Shown here: piece after piece, positions 55,255 through 63,746 of the stretch
Layout of the letters: every line of letters begins with the position of its first letter
Numbering within the stretch: position 1 is the first letter of the stretch
Assembly (NCBI RefSeq): GCF_009765225.1
Contig: NZ_VMSF01000001.1
Location: forward strand, 1,612,001 to 1,676,000
Reading direction: 5' to 3'
DNA: 64,000 bases
From: Leifsonia sp. AG29
GTDB taxonomy: Bacteria > Actinomycetota > Actinomycetes > Actinomycetales > Microbacteriaceae
Notes under the pieces: model-generated
Seen by the model: the letters and a program-made list of their open reading frames with translations, nothing else
What the model was told of the DNA's origin: nothing
Databases searched by the model: none
Position numbers and translations under genes: made by a program

Positions 55255-55739
55255 CGCCTGCGGCCGCCGTCGACGCCGTACGAGATCGCTCCGACGAGCG
55301 GGATCAGCAGGAACCACAGCCAGCTGTACTGGAATCCCCAGACGTAACCGGTGATGAAGAAGAGGATCAGCGACACGAAGGGCATGATCGACACCAGGAT
55401 GAGGCTGGTGCGGTTCGAGCTCCGGGCGGGCTCTCCCCAGCCCGTGCCCGGCCGCGAGTAGCCCGGCTGCGAGTAGCCCGGCTGCGGAGGGTAGGGCGCT
55501 CCGGTCCCGGATCCTGGCGCGGCGTCGTGCCGGTCGAAATCGGGACGGACGGGGAGGTCGGCGAAGAGCGGCGTCAGGTCACCGCGCGTCGTGGCCGAGC
55601 GCGCCGACGCCGAGCGCGCGTCCAGCTCGGCCGGGGAGAGCCTCCCCTGGTCCGCCTGCGCCCGGAGCGCCGCGACCGCGCGCTCGCGCTCGTCGTTGCT
55701 GAGGCGCAGCGCGCCGGAGGGGTCGTTCACGTCCGTCAT
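55251..55739 (-). CDS. DUF1707 membrane protein
   Basis: 162 residues. The N-terminal DUF1707 domain (LRLSNDERERAVAALRAQAD, GRLSPAELDARSASARSA) is followed by a Pro/Gly/Tyr-rich linker with PGYSQPGYSRPG repeats and two membrane helices (LILVSIMPFVSLILFFITG, WLWFLLIPLVGAISYG). DUF1707 is common in actinobacterial membrane or stress proteins; function unknown. It is divergent from the DUF6504 gene across a LexA box, so it might also be SOS-influenced. ATG 55739. Confidence 0.85.
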   Translation of the reverse strand: MTDVNDPSGALRLSNDERERAVAALRAQADQGRLSPAELDARSASARSATTRGDLTPLFADLPVRPDFDRHDAAPGSGTGAPYPPQPGYSQPGYSRPGTGWGEPARSSNRTSLILVSIMPFVSLILFFITGYVWGFQYSWLWFLLIPLVGAISYGVDGGRRR

Positions 55740-55812
55740 GACGCCCAGTATGGCAGCGGAGCGTCGCGACCAGGAGGGGTGCGCTGCGGGATCCGCGGTC
55801 GTACACTCGGTA

Positions 55813-55828
55813 TCGAACATATGTTCGA
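55813..55828. promoter_or_regulatory. LexA (SOS) box upstream of DUF6504-DUF3097
   Basis: TCGAACATATGTTCGA, a perfect 16-base palindrome matching the actinobacterial SOS consensus CGAAC-N4-GTTCG, 16 bases before ATG 55845. The identical 16-mer occurs at 57154-57169. Confidence 0.95.
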
Positions 55829-55844
55829 TGGATGAGGTGGAGCA

Positions 55845-56135
55845 ATGACCGAGATCGACGAGGCGGTCGCCGTGTGGACGACCGACGACGGCATCCCGAC
55901 CCGGCTCGTCTGGCGATCCACGCGCTACCGGGTCACCGACACGCCGACGGTGTGGGCCGATGTCTGCGCCTGGTGGCGCCCGTTCGGCGAGCACCGGTAC
56001 GCGATCGGGAGCCTTCCGCGCGAGATCGGCGGCTGGCGGTTCCAGGGCACGAGCGAGCAGGGGGAGGCGCACGTGTTCGATGTCCGGCACGATCCGGCGG
56101 ACCGCTCCTGGCGGCTCGTCCGCGTCTTCGACTGA
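55845..56135 (+). CDS. DUF6504-like small protein (SOS regulon)
   Basis: 96 residues: EIDEAVAVWTTDDGIPTRLV, RYRVTDTPTVWADVCAWW and SWRLVRVFD. This matches the small Trp-rich module (DUF6504) associated with ImuB; it occurs in the imu neighbourhood here as a separate protein. No catalytic motif. AGGTGG precedes the ATG, directly after the LexA box, so it is predicted to be damage-induced. Confidence 0.85.
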   Translation: MTEIDEAVAVWTTDDGIPTRLVWRSTRYRVTDTPTVWADVCAWWRPFGEHRYAIGSLPREIGGWRFQGTSEQGEAHVFDVRHDPADRSWRLVRVFD

Positions 56136-56199
56136 GACGGGCCTCCCGTTGCTGGCGAGCCTCGGCCGCGCCCGGCAGGGGAGCGTCTATCCTCGCCGG

Positions 56200-57042
56200 G
56201 TGAGGGACGATCGCTACGGGACCGATGTGCTGGCCGGCGACTGGAGGAGCGCGGGGCGCAAGCCCGTGCCGGAGGTCGAGGCGGTGCGCGACCTGGTCGT
56301 CGAGGAGGCCGCGAGCGGCTTCTGCGGGGCGATCACCCGCCTGGAGGCGCAGACCGTCGAACTCGAGGACTACTTCGGCAAGAAGCGGGTGTTCCCGGTG
56401 AGCTCCGGCTTCCTCATCGACGGGGAGCCGGTCCGGCTCGTGCCGCCGAAACGCGCCGCGTCCGGCCCCTCCCGGACCGCCTCCGGGTCCTTCGCGGTCG
56501 CCGAGCAGAAGGCCCGGACCGCCCGCGCCAGCCGCATCTTCGTCGAGGGCCGGCACGACGCGGAGCTGGTGGAGCGGGTGTGGGGCGACGACCTGCGGGT
56601 CGAGGGCGTCGTCGTCGAGTACCTGGAGGGCGTCGACGACCTCGACGCGATCGTGCGCGAGTTCGCGCCGGGCCCCGGGCGGCGCATCGGCGTACTGGTC
56701 GACCACCTGGTCGCCGGCTCGAAGGAGAGCCGGATCGCGGACGCCGTGGCGCGCGGGCCGTTCGGCGAGCATGTGCTCGTGGTGGGCCACCCGTACGTCG
56801 ACATCTGGCAGGCGGTGAAGCCCGGCCGGGTCGGCCTCGACGCGTGGCCGCAGATCCCCCGCTCCGTCCCCTGGAAGCACGGGATCTGCGCGGCACTCGG
56901 CCTCCCCCACGAGACGCAGGCCGACATCGCCCGGGCCTGGAAGCTCATCCTCGGGCGCGTGAGCACCTACGCAGACCTCGAGCCCGAGCTGCTGGGTCGC
57001 GTCGAGCGCCTGATCGACTTCGTGACGGAGCCCGCCCCCTAG
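56200..57042 (+). CDS. DUF3097-domain protein
   Basis: 280 residues. VRDDRYGTDVLAGDW is the conserved start. RIFVEGRHDAELVERVWGDDL and RIGVLVDHLVAGSKESRIAD resemble the TOPRIM-type acidic motifs (E ... DxD-like), suggesting a nucleic-acid phosphotransfer fold. Function unknown, conserved in actinobacteria. GTG 56200. It lies 64 bases after DUF6504 with no LexA box of its own, probably in the same SOS transcript. It has its own hexamer TATCCT at 56188-56193, 6 bases before the GTG, so it may also be transcribed leaderlessly. Confidence 0.9.
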   Translation: MRDDRYGTDVLAGDWRSAGRKPVPEVEAVRDLVVEEAASGFCGAITRLEAQTVELEDYFGKKRVFPVSSGFLIDGEPVRLVPPKRAASGPSRTASGSFAVAEQKARTARASRIFVEGRHDAELVERVWGDDLRVEGVVVEYLEGVDDLDAIVREFAPGPGRRIGVLVDHLVAGSKESRIADAVARGPFGEHVLVVGHPYVDIWQAVKPGRVGLDAWPQIPRSVPWKHGICAALGLPHETQADIARAWKLILGRVSTYADLEPELLGRVERLIDFVTEPAP

Positions 57043-57153
57043 GCGTCCCGCTCGTCGGGTCGTCGCCGACAGGCCTCCTGTCAGAGGCCGGACGTAGAGT
57101 GTCCCGGGGCACCCATACTCCGCCGCAGGCGTTCGAAAAAGCATTTGCGGTAC

Positions 57154-57169
57154 TCGAACATATGTTCGA
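57154..57169. promoter_or_regulatory. LexA (SOS) box of the imuA'-imuB-dnaE2 operon
   Basis: TCGAACATATGTTCGA, identical to 55813-55828, 10 bases before ATG 57180. A TTTGCG/TACTCG region upstream could supply the promoter; LexA binding would block it. Confidence 0.95.
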
Positions 57170-57179
57170 AAATGGAGGC

Positions 57180-57884
57180 ATGTCCCTGGCAGCCGTCTCC
57201 GCTCCCGCACCGGTCGTCGACCGGGCGCAGGTGCACGAGCTGCAGACCCGGATCCGGCAGATGCAGGCCACGCGCCTCGAGAGCCGGTCGCTCGAGACGC
57301 ATCCGGCCCTCCGTCCGCTGCTGCCGGGAGGGGCCCTCAAGGCAGGCGCGGCGTACACGGTGCTCGGGTCCACCACCCTCCTGATGGCGCTGCTGGCCGG
57401 CCCCAGCGCGGCAGGAGCCTGGTGCGGCGTGGTCGGGATGCCCGACTTCGGCGCCGAGGCGGCCGGTCGGTTCGGCGTCGACCTGGAGCGGCTGGTCCTG
57501 GTGCCGCATCCGGGCGAGCAGTGGCTCACGGTCACCGCGGCCGTGGTCGACGTCCTCAGCGTCGTGATCGTGGCGCCCCCCTCCCGCGCGACCGACGGCG
57601 ACGTGGCGCGGCTGAGCGCCCGGCTGCGGCAGCGCGAGTCCGTCCTCATCGCCACGGCGCCGTGGCCGCAGGCGGAGGCGACCCTGAGCGTCGCCCGCAG
57701 CGGGTGGGAGGGGCTCGGCGCCGGCCACGGTCATCTCGCCTCCCGCCGGGTGACCGTCGAGTCGGTGCCCCGCGGCGGGGCCGGGCCCCGGCGCCGTGCC
57801 GAGCTGTGGCTGCCGGGTCCCGACGAGAGCTTCCGCACCTCCGGCCCCACCCGCCTGGAGACCCGGCTCGAGGCGGCGGGCTGA
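57180..57884 (+). CDS. imuA': ImuA' (RecA-like mutasome component)
   Basis: 234 residues. The order of segments (ALRPLLPGGALKAGAAYTVLG, WCGVVGMPDFGAEAAGRFGV, LVLVPHPGEQWLTVTAAVVD) follows the RecA/SulA-like fold of ImuA. The Walker A position reads VLGSTTLLMALL with no GKT, so it cannot be a normal ATPase. It acts with ImuB and DnaE2 in damage-induced mutagenic translesion synthesis. GGAGG precedes the ATG; its stop overlaps imuB (TGATG). Confidence 0.9.
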   Translation: MSLAAVSAPAPVVDRAQVHELQTRIRQMQATRLESRSLETHPALRPLLPGGALKAGAAYTVLGSTTLLMALLAGPSAAGAWCGVVGMPDFGAEAAGRFGVDLERLVLVPHPGEQWLTVTAAVVDVLSVVIVAPPSRATDGDVARLSARLRQRESVLIATAPWPQAEATLSVARSGWEGLGAGHGHLASRRVTVESVPRGGAGPRRRAELWLPGPDESFRTSGPTRLETRLEAAG

Positions 57885-59464
57885 TGCGCGAGGTCGTCCG
57901 CGCAATCGTCCTCTGGTGCCCGGATTGGCCGGTCATCGCCGAGCGGCTCCGGCTCGGTCTCGCCGAGGACGTCCCCGTCGCGCTCGTCGAGAAGGGCGTG
58001 GTGTTCGCCTGCTCGGCTGCGGCCCGGGCCGACGGGGTCAAGCGCGGCCTGCGGATGCGAGAGGCGCAGGCGCGCTGTCCGCAGCTGGAAGTGCTCCCCT
58101 ACGATCCCGGGCTGGACGCCCGCGCGTTCGACCCGGTGATCACCGCGGTCGAGGAGATCATGCCGGGGGTCCAGCCCGTCCGTCCCGGCACCTGCGTGCT
58201 CCGGGCGCGCGGACCGGCCCGGTACTACGGCGGCGAGGAGGGGGCGGCGGCCGAGCTGCTGCGCCGGCTCGGCGAGCTCGAGCGCGAGACGGGGCTGCGC
58301 CTGCCCGACGCACGGGTCGGCATCGCCGACGGCCCGTTCGCCGCCGAGCAGGCCGCCCGCGCCACGTCGGTGCCGGGGCACCCCGGCCGCGTGCGCATCA
58401 TCCCCCCGGGCGGCTCCCCCGCGTTCCTGGCGCCGCTCCCCGTCGCCCAGCTGGGGCTGCACGCGCTCACCCCGCTGCTGCGCCGGCTCGGGCTCCACAC
58501 GCTCGGCGATCTCGCGTCCCTCCCCCGGACGGACGTGCGCGAGCGTTTCGGCGAGCAGGGCGAGCACGCGCACGACCTGGCCAGCGGGATGGACGGGGCG
58601 GCCGTGGTGCCCCGCACCCCTCCGCGGCAGCTCGACCGCTCGATCGAGTTCGAGCCTCCCCTCGACCGCGTCGACCAGGTGACGTTCGCGTTCCGCGGCG
58701 TCGCCGAGCAGTTCACGGCCGGGCTCACCAAGGCGGGGCTGGTCTGCACCTCGCTGCGCGTCGAGGTCACGGACGAGTCGGGCCGGGTGAGCGAGCGCAC
58801 CTGGCTGCACCCGCGGCTGTTCTCCGCGCCCGACGTCGTCGACCGGGTGCGGTGGCAGCTCCAGGGCTCCGGACCGGCCGACTCGGGGCTCGCCTCCCCC
58901 ATCGTGCGCGTGGCCGTCGCTCCCGAGGCGGTCGACGACATCGGCCACCACGAGGACGGCCTGTGGGGCGGCGGCGCCGACGAGCGCATCCACCACGGGC
59001 TCACCCGGGTGCAGAGCATGCTCGGTCACGACGCGGTGATGATGGCGACGATCGGCGGCGGCCGCGGGCCCGCCGACCGTCAGGTGCTGGTGCCGTGGGG
59101 CGACCGGCCCGTCGGGGTGGCGAAGGCCGACCGGCCGTGGCCGGGCTCGCTCCCGGCCCCGGCTCCGTCGACGGTGTTCGAGGTGCCGCGCCCGGTGGCC
59201 GTGCTGAACGCCGACGGCGAGCCGGTCGAGGTCACCGACCGCGGCGACGTCACCGCCCCGATCGCGAGCTTCTCGGCCACCGGCGCCGCGCGCGACGCCC
59301 GGCCCGTCGACTCGTGGGCGGGGCCGTGGCCGGTCCGCGAGCGCTGGTGGGACGCCTCCCTCGCCCGGGCGATGCACCGCTTCCAGCTGGTCGACGCCGA
59401 CGGCACCGCGTGGCTCCTCGCGCTCACCGGTTCCGCCTGGTTCGCCGAGGCGAGGTACGACTGA
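57884..59464 (+). CDS. imuB: ImuB, catalytically inactive Y-family polymerase homologue
   Basis: 526 residues with palm/finger/little-finger layout. The N-terminus RAIVLWCPDWPVIAERLRLG has lost the DxD metal site of active Y-polymerases (DVDxFF). The SxDE site is replaced by RGPARYYGGEEGAA. HhH-like LGLHTLGDLASLPRTDVRERFG is intact. The C-terminal part ends TAWLLALTGSAWFAEARYD. It serves as an adaptor linking DnaE2 to the beta clamp. Second gene of the SOS operon. Confidence 0.95.
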   Translation: MREVVRAIVLWCPDWPVIAERLRLGLAEDVPVALVEKGVVFACSAAARADGVKRGLRMREAQARCPQLEVLPYDPGLDARAFDPVITAVEEIMPGVQPVRPGTCVLRARGPARYYGGEEGAAAELLRRLGELERETGLRLPDARVGIADGPFAAEQAARATSVPGHPGRVRIIPPGGSPAFLAPLPVAQLGLHALTPLLRRLGLHTLGDLASLPRTDVRERFGEQGEHAHDLASGMDGAAVVPRTPPRQLDRSIEFEPPLDRVDQVTFAFRGVAEQFTAGLTKAGLVCTSLRVEVTDESGRVSERTWLHPRLFSAPDVVDRVRWQLQGSGPADSGLASPIVRVAVAPEAVDDIGHHEDGLWGGGADERIHHGLTRVQSMLGHDAVMMATIGGGRGPADRQVLVPWGDRPVGVAKADRPWPGSLPAPAPSTVFEVPRPVAVLNADGEPVEVTDRGDVTAPIASFSATGAARDARPVDSWAGPWPVRERWWDASLARAMHRFQLVDADGTAWLLALTGSAWFAEARYD

Positions 59465-59480
59465 TGGGCGGGAGGCGCTG

Positions 59481-62400
59481 ATGGGCTGGAACAACCCGCC
59501 GATTCCGTGGGCCGAGTTCGAGCGCCGACTGTCCGGGCGCCGCACGGGCGAGCAGCCGGTCGAGCGGCCCTCGTCGCGCAAACGGCAGAAGTACGTGCCG
59601 CAGCCGATCCCCGACGGCGTCGAGAAGGGGCACGTCCCCTACGCCGAGCTCCACGCACACAGCACCTTCAGCTTCCTCGACGGCGCCTCCTCGCCGGAGG
59701 AGCTGATGGAGGAGGCCACCCGGCTGCGCCTGCACGGGCTGGCGATCACCGACCACGACGGCCTGTACGGCGCGGTGCGCCTGGCCGAGGCGGCCGAGGC
59801 CTACGACCGGGTCCGCACCGTGTTCGGCGCCGAGCTGTCGCTCTCGCTGAGCAAGCCGCAGAACGGGGAGGCCGACCCGGAGGGCGAGCATCTCGTGCTG
59901 CTCGCCCGGCGCCAGGAGGGCTATCACCGCCTGGCGTCCGCGCTCACCGCCGGGCAGCTCGCCGGCTCCGAGAAGGGCCGGCCGCTGTACCGCCTCGACG
60001 AGCTGTCGGAGCAGGCGGGCGGCGAGTGGATGGTGCTCACCGGGTGCCGCAAGGGCGACGTCCGCCGTGCCCTGCAGCGCGCCGGCGAACAGGCGGCCGA
60101 GCGGGAGGTGGGGCGCCTCGCCGAGCTGTTCGGCCGCGACAACGTGCTCGTCGAGCTGATCGATCAGGGCGGCCCCCGCGACAGCGCCGACAACGACGCC
60201 CTCGCCCGCATCGCCGAGCGGCTCCGCCTCCCGACCGTGGCGACGAACAACGTGCACTACGCGAGCCCCGCGCAGTACCCGCTCGCGACCGCGGTCGCCG
60301 CCGTGCGCGCGCGCCGCAGCCTCGACGAGCTCGACGGCTGGCTGCCCGCCTCCGCGGCCGCCCACCTGCGCAGCGGCAAAGAGATGGCGGCGAGGTTCGC
60401 CCGCTACCCCGGCGCCGTGGAGCGCACGGTCGAGATCGCCGACGACCTGTCGTTCCGGCTGCGGAGCGCCCGCCCCCGGCTGCCGCGCCAGGAGGTCCCC
60501 GAGGGGCACACCCCGATGAGCTGGCTGCGCGAGCTCACCTGGCGCGGGGCGGCCGAGCGCTACCCCGACCTCGACCGCGAACCCGCCAAGCGCGAGCGGA
60601 TCGAGCGCGAGCTCGACGTCATCGAGGCGAAGGACTTCCCCGGCTACTTCCTCATCGTCCACGACATCGTCCGCTACGCCCGCAGTCAGGGCATCCTGTG
60701 CCAGGGGCGCGGGTCGGCCGCGAACTCCGCCGTCTGCTACCTGCTCGGCATCACGGCCGTCGACTCGATCAAGTACGGCCTCCCGTTCGAGCGGTTCCTG
60801 TCGAGCATGCGCGAGGAGGAGCCCGACATCGACGTCGACTTCGACTCCGACCGGCGCGAGGAGGTCATCCAGTACGTCTACCGAAAGTACGGCCGGCACA
60901 ACGCTGCCCAGGTGGCGAACGTGATCACCTACCGCCCCAAGAACGCCGTGCGCGACATGGCGAAGGCGCTCGGCTACTCCACCGGCCAGCAGGACGCCTG
61001 GAGCAAGCAGATCGACTCCTGGGGCACCGTCCAGACCACCGACGACCACGACATCCCGGACGAGGTCGTCGGGCTCGCGCAGCAGGTGCTGAAGTTCCCC
61101 CGCCACCTCGGCATCCACTCGGGAGGCATGGTGCTCACCGACCGGCCGGTCGGCGAGGTGTGCCCCATCGAGCACGCCCGCATGGAGGGGCGGACCGTGC
61201 TCCAGTGGGACAAGGACGACTGCGCCTGGATGGGACTCGTCAAGTTCGACCTGCTCGGCCTCGGCATGCTCTCCGCGCTCGACTACTCGATGCGGACCAT
61301 CGAGGCGTCGCTCGGCGAGTCGTGGACGCTCGACAGCATCCCGAAAGAAGAGCAGGGCGTCTACGACATGCTCTGCCGGGCCGACTCGATCGGCGTCTTC
61401 CAGGTCGAGAGCCGCGCGCAGATCGGCACCCTCCCCCGGCTGCAGCCGCGCCGGTTCTACGACCTGGTCATCGAGATCGCGCTCATCCGGCCGGGCCCGA
61501 TCCAGGGCGGCGCCGTGCACCCCTTCATCCGCCGCAAGCTCGGCAAGGAGCCCGTCACCTACCTCCACCCGGCCCTGGTCCCCGTTCTGGAGCGGACGAT
61601 GGGCGTGCCCCTGTTCCAGGAACAACTCATGCAGATGGCGGTCGCCGTCGGCGACTGCACCGCGGAGGACGCCGACCTCCTGCGCCGGGCCATGGGCTCC
61701 AAGCGCGGCGTCGAGAAGATCGGCGCGCTGCGGGCGAAGCTCTACGAGGGCATGGCCCGCAACGGGATCACGGGCGACGACGCCGACGCGATCTACGAGA
61801 AGATCGAGGCGTTCGCCAGTTTCGGATTCGCCGAGAGCCACGCGATCAGCTTCGCCCTGCTGGTGTACGTGAGCTCGTGGATGAAGCTGCACTACCCGGG
61901 GGCCTTCCTGGCCGCGCTCCTCCGGGCCCAGCCGATGGGCTTCTACTCGCCGCGTACGCTGACCGCCGACGCGCGGCGGCACGGCGTGGTCGTCCGGCGC
62001 CCCGACATCCAGCGCTCCGGGGTGTTCCCGCTGCTCGAGCCCATCGACGAGACCGCCGGCACCGCCGGCCCGACCGGCTCCGACCCGTGCCTCGCCGCCG
62101 ACCAGCCGGAGATCGCGCCGTTCGACCGCACGGTCCCGCTCGACTACGCCGCCCACCGCCGCGACGCCGGTCACGCCGTGCGGCTGGGACTCGCGGGGGT
62201 CACCTCCATCGGAGAGAGCCTCGCCGAGCGCATCGTCGCCGAACGGGAGGCGTACGGCCCCTACCGCGACCTGGCCGACCTCTCCCGGCGCGTCGGCCTG
62301 AACACCGCCCAGCTGGAGGCGCTCGCCGCGGCGGGCGCGTTCGACGGCTTCGATCTGAGTCGCCGTCAGGCGATCTGGGAGGCGGGCAACGCCGCGCAGG

Positions 62401-62876
62401 AACGTCCCGAGTTCCTCGCGGGCACGGCGATCACCGTGCAGCCGCCCCTCCTGCCGTTGCTCTCCCCCGCCGAGCAGCTGGCGAGCGATCTGTGGGCGAC
62501 CGGGATCTCTCCGGACGACCATCCGGTGCGCTTCCTGCGCCCGGCGCTCGCCGCTCGGGGCGTTCGGACGGCCGAGTCGCTCAGCACCGCCGAGTCCGGG
62601 CGCCGCATCGAGGTCGGCGGCGTGGTCACGCATCGGCAGCGCCCCGCGACCGCCGCGGGCGTCACCTTCCTCAACATCGAGGACGAGACCGGCCTCGTCA
62701 ACGTCATCTGCCCGGTCGGGGTCTGGAACAGGTTCCGGCGGGTGGCGCGCCAGTCACCGGCGATGATCGTGCGCGGCATCCTCGAGCGCAGCGAGGAGGG
62801 CGTGGTCAACGTGGTGGCCGACCGCATGGAACCTCTCGAGACGGGCATGCGGACCGTGTCGCGCGACTTCCACTGA
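59481..62876 (+). CDS. dnaE2: Error-prone DNA polymerase III alpha subunit DnaE2
   Basis: 1131 residues. PHP domain near 50-260 with YAELHAHSTFSFLDG and ITDHDGLYGAVR. The polymerase palm has GILCQGRGSAANSAVCY and PDIDVDFDSDRREEV (catalytic Asp near 452-456). The fingers include HLGIHSGGMVLTDRP. The C-terminal HhH and OB-fold (TFLNIEDETGLVNVICPVG) end in SRDFH. Compared with DnaE1 it lacks the C-terminal tau-binding extension. It performs SOS-induced translesion synthesis. The start has GGGAGGCGCTG upstream, 16 bases after imuB. Confidence 0.97.
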   Translation: MGWNNPPIPWAEFERRLSGRRTGEQPVERPSSRKRQKYVPQPIPDGVEKGHVPYAELHAHSTFSFLDGASSPEELMEEATRLRLHGLAITDHDGLYGAVRLAEAAEAYDRVRTVFGAELSLSLSKPQNGEADPEGEHLVLLARRQEGYHRLASALTAGQLAGSEKGRPLYRLDELSEQAGGEWMVLTGCRKGDVRRALQRAGEQAAEREVGRLAELFGRDNVLVELIDQGGPRDSADNDALARIAERLRLPTVATNNVHYASPAQYPLATAVAAVRARRSLDELDGWLPASAAAHLRSGKEMAARFARYPGAVERTVEIADDLSFRLRSARPRLPRQEVPEGHTPMSWLRELTWRGAAERYPDLDREPAKRERIERELDVIEAKDFPGYFLIVHDIVRYARSQGILCQGRGSAANSAVCYLLGITAVDSIKYGLPFERFLSSMREEEPDIDVDFDSDRREEVIQYVYRKYGRHNAAQVANVITYRPKNAVRDMAKALGYSTGQQDAWSKQIDSWGTVQTTDDHDIPDEVVGLAQQVLKFPRHLGIHSGGMVLTDRPVGEVCPIEHARMEGRTVLQWDKDDCAWMGLVKFDLLGLGMLSALDYSMRTIEASLGESWTLDSIPKEEQGVYDMLCRADSIGVFQVESRAQIGTLPRLQPRRFYDLVIEIALIRPGPIQGGAVHPFIRRKLGKEPVTYLHPALVPVLERTMGVPLFQEQLMQMAVAVGDCTAEDADLLRRAMGSKRGVEKIGALRAKLYEGMARNGITGDDADAIYEKIEAFASFGFAESHAISFALLVYVSSWMKLHYPGAFLAALLRAQPMGFYSPRTLTADARRHGVVVRRPDIQRSGVFPLLEPIDETAGTAGPTGSDPCLAADQPEIAPFDRTVPLDYAAHRRDAGHAVRLGLAGVTSIGESLAERIVAEREAYGPYRDLADLSRRVGLNTAQLEALAAAGAFDGFDLSRRQAIWEAGNAAQERPEFLAGTAITVQPPLLPLLSPAEQLASDLWATGISPDDHPVRFLRPALAARGVRTAESLSTAESGRRIEVGGVVTHRQRPATAAGVTFLNIEDETGLVNVICPVGVWNRFRRVARQSPAMIVRGILERSEEGVVNVVADRMEPLETGMRTVSRDFH

Positions 62877-62905
62877 CCCCGAGCGGCCACACGCGAGCCG
62901 GCGCC

Positions 62906-63685
62906 TCAGCCGTCTTCGAAGCGCAGGTGCCGGACGCTGCGACCGTTCCGGCGCACCAGGCGGAGCGACTCCACCCCGATCCTGATATGCGTCTCGACGA
63001 ACTCGCGCGTCACGCCCAGGTCGCTCGCGGCGGTCTTCACGCCCTCGGGCACCATCGGCTGATCGCTCACGAGCAGCAACGCGCCGCTGGGGATATGGTT
63101 GGCGAACCCGGCCGCGAACAGCGTCGCGGTCTCCATGTCCACCGCCATGCACCGCGTCTGCCGCAGGTAGGTCTTGAACGCGTCGTCGTGCTCCCAGACC
63201 CGGCGGTTCGTCGTGTACACCGTCCCGGTCCAGTAGTCCTGCTTGAAATCGCGGATCGTCGTCGACACGGCGCGCTGGAGCTGGAACGCCGGAAGCGCCG
63301 GGACTTCTGGCGGCATGTAGTCGTTGGAGGTGCCCTCGCCTCGGATCGCCGCGATCGGCAGCACGAGGTCGCCCAGCTGGTTCTTCTTCTTCACGCCCCC
63401 GCACTTGCCGAGGAACAGCACCGCCTCGGGCGAGACGGCGCTCAGGAGGTCCATGATGGTCGCGGCGTTGGGGCTGCCCATCCCGAAGTTGATCATGGTG
63501 ATGCCGTCGGCCGTCGCGTTCGGCATCGACCGGTCGCGGCCGCGCACCTCGACGTCGTTCCAGGCGGCGAACCGCTCGACGTAGTCGACGAAGTTCGTGA
63601 GGAGGACGTACGACCCGAACTCGTCGAGGGGGGTCCCCGTGTACCGGGGCAGCCAGTCCCGGACGATCTCCGACTTCTCTTTCAC
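62906..63685 (-). CDS. amn: AMP nucleosidase (short form)
   Basis: 259 residues, nucleoside phosphorylase fold. It hydrolyses AMP to adenine and ribose 5-phosphate. Seen: INFGMGSPNAATIMDLLSAV, FLGKCGGVKKKNQLGDLVLP, GEGTSNDYMPPEVPALPAF and CMAVDMETATLFAAGFANH. These are the AMP nucleosidase catalytic-domain signatures; the N-terminal regulatory domain of the E. coli enzyme is absent, as in many actinobacteria. GTG start after GGGAAGGGAG. Confidence 0.92.
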   Translation of the reverse strand: MKEKSEIVRDWLPRYTGTPLDEFGSYVLLTNFVDYVERFAAWNDVEVRGRDRSMPNATADGITMINFGMGSPNAATIMDLLSAVSPEAVLFLGKCGGVKKKNQLGDLVLPIAAIRGEGTSNDYMPPEVPALPAFQLQRAVSTTIRDFKQDYWTGTVYTTNRRVWEHDDAFKTYLRQTRCMAVDMETATLFAAGFANHIPSGALLLVSDQPMVPEGVKTAASDLGVTREFVETHIRIGVESLRLVRRNGRSVRHLRFEDG

Positions 63686-63721
63686 CGCGCTCCCTTCCCG
63701 ATCCGAGAACCGGCAGAGCCC

Positions 63722-63738
63722 CCGGCGCGCTGCGCCGG
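63722..63738 (-). terminator. Short GC hairpin between the VIT gene and amn
   Basis: CCGGCGC pairs with GCGCCGG around 3 bases, just after the stop of the minus-strand transporter gene and before amn on the same strand. It may be a weak terminator. Confidence 0.45.
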
Positions 63739-63746
63739 ACGGCCGG

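Noticed and set aside
59424-62633. Very long open frame antisense to dnaE2 (over 1000 codons)
   Set aside because: High GC removes stop codons from other frames. The plus strand carries clear PHP and polymerase motifs; the antisense product is low-complexity Arg/Gly/Ala-rich.
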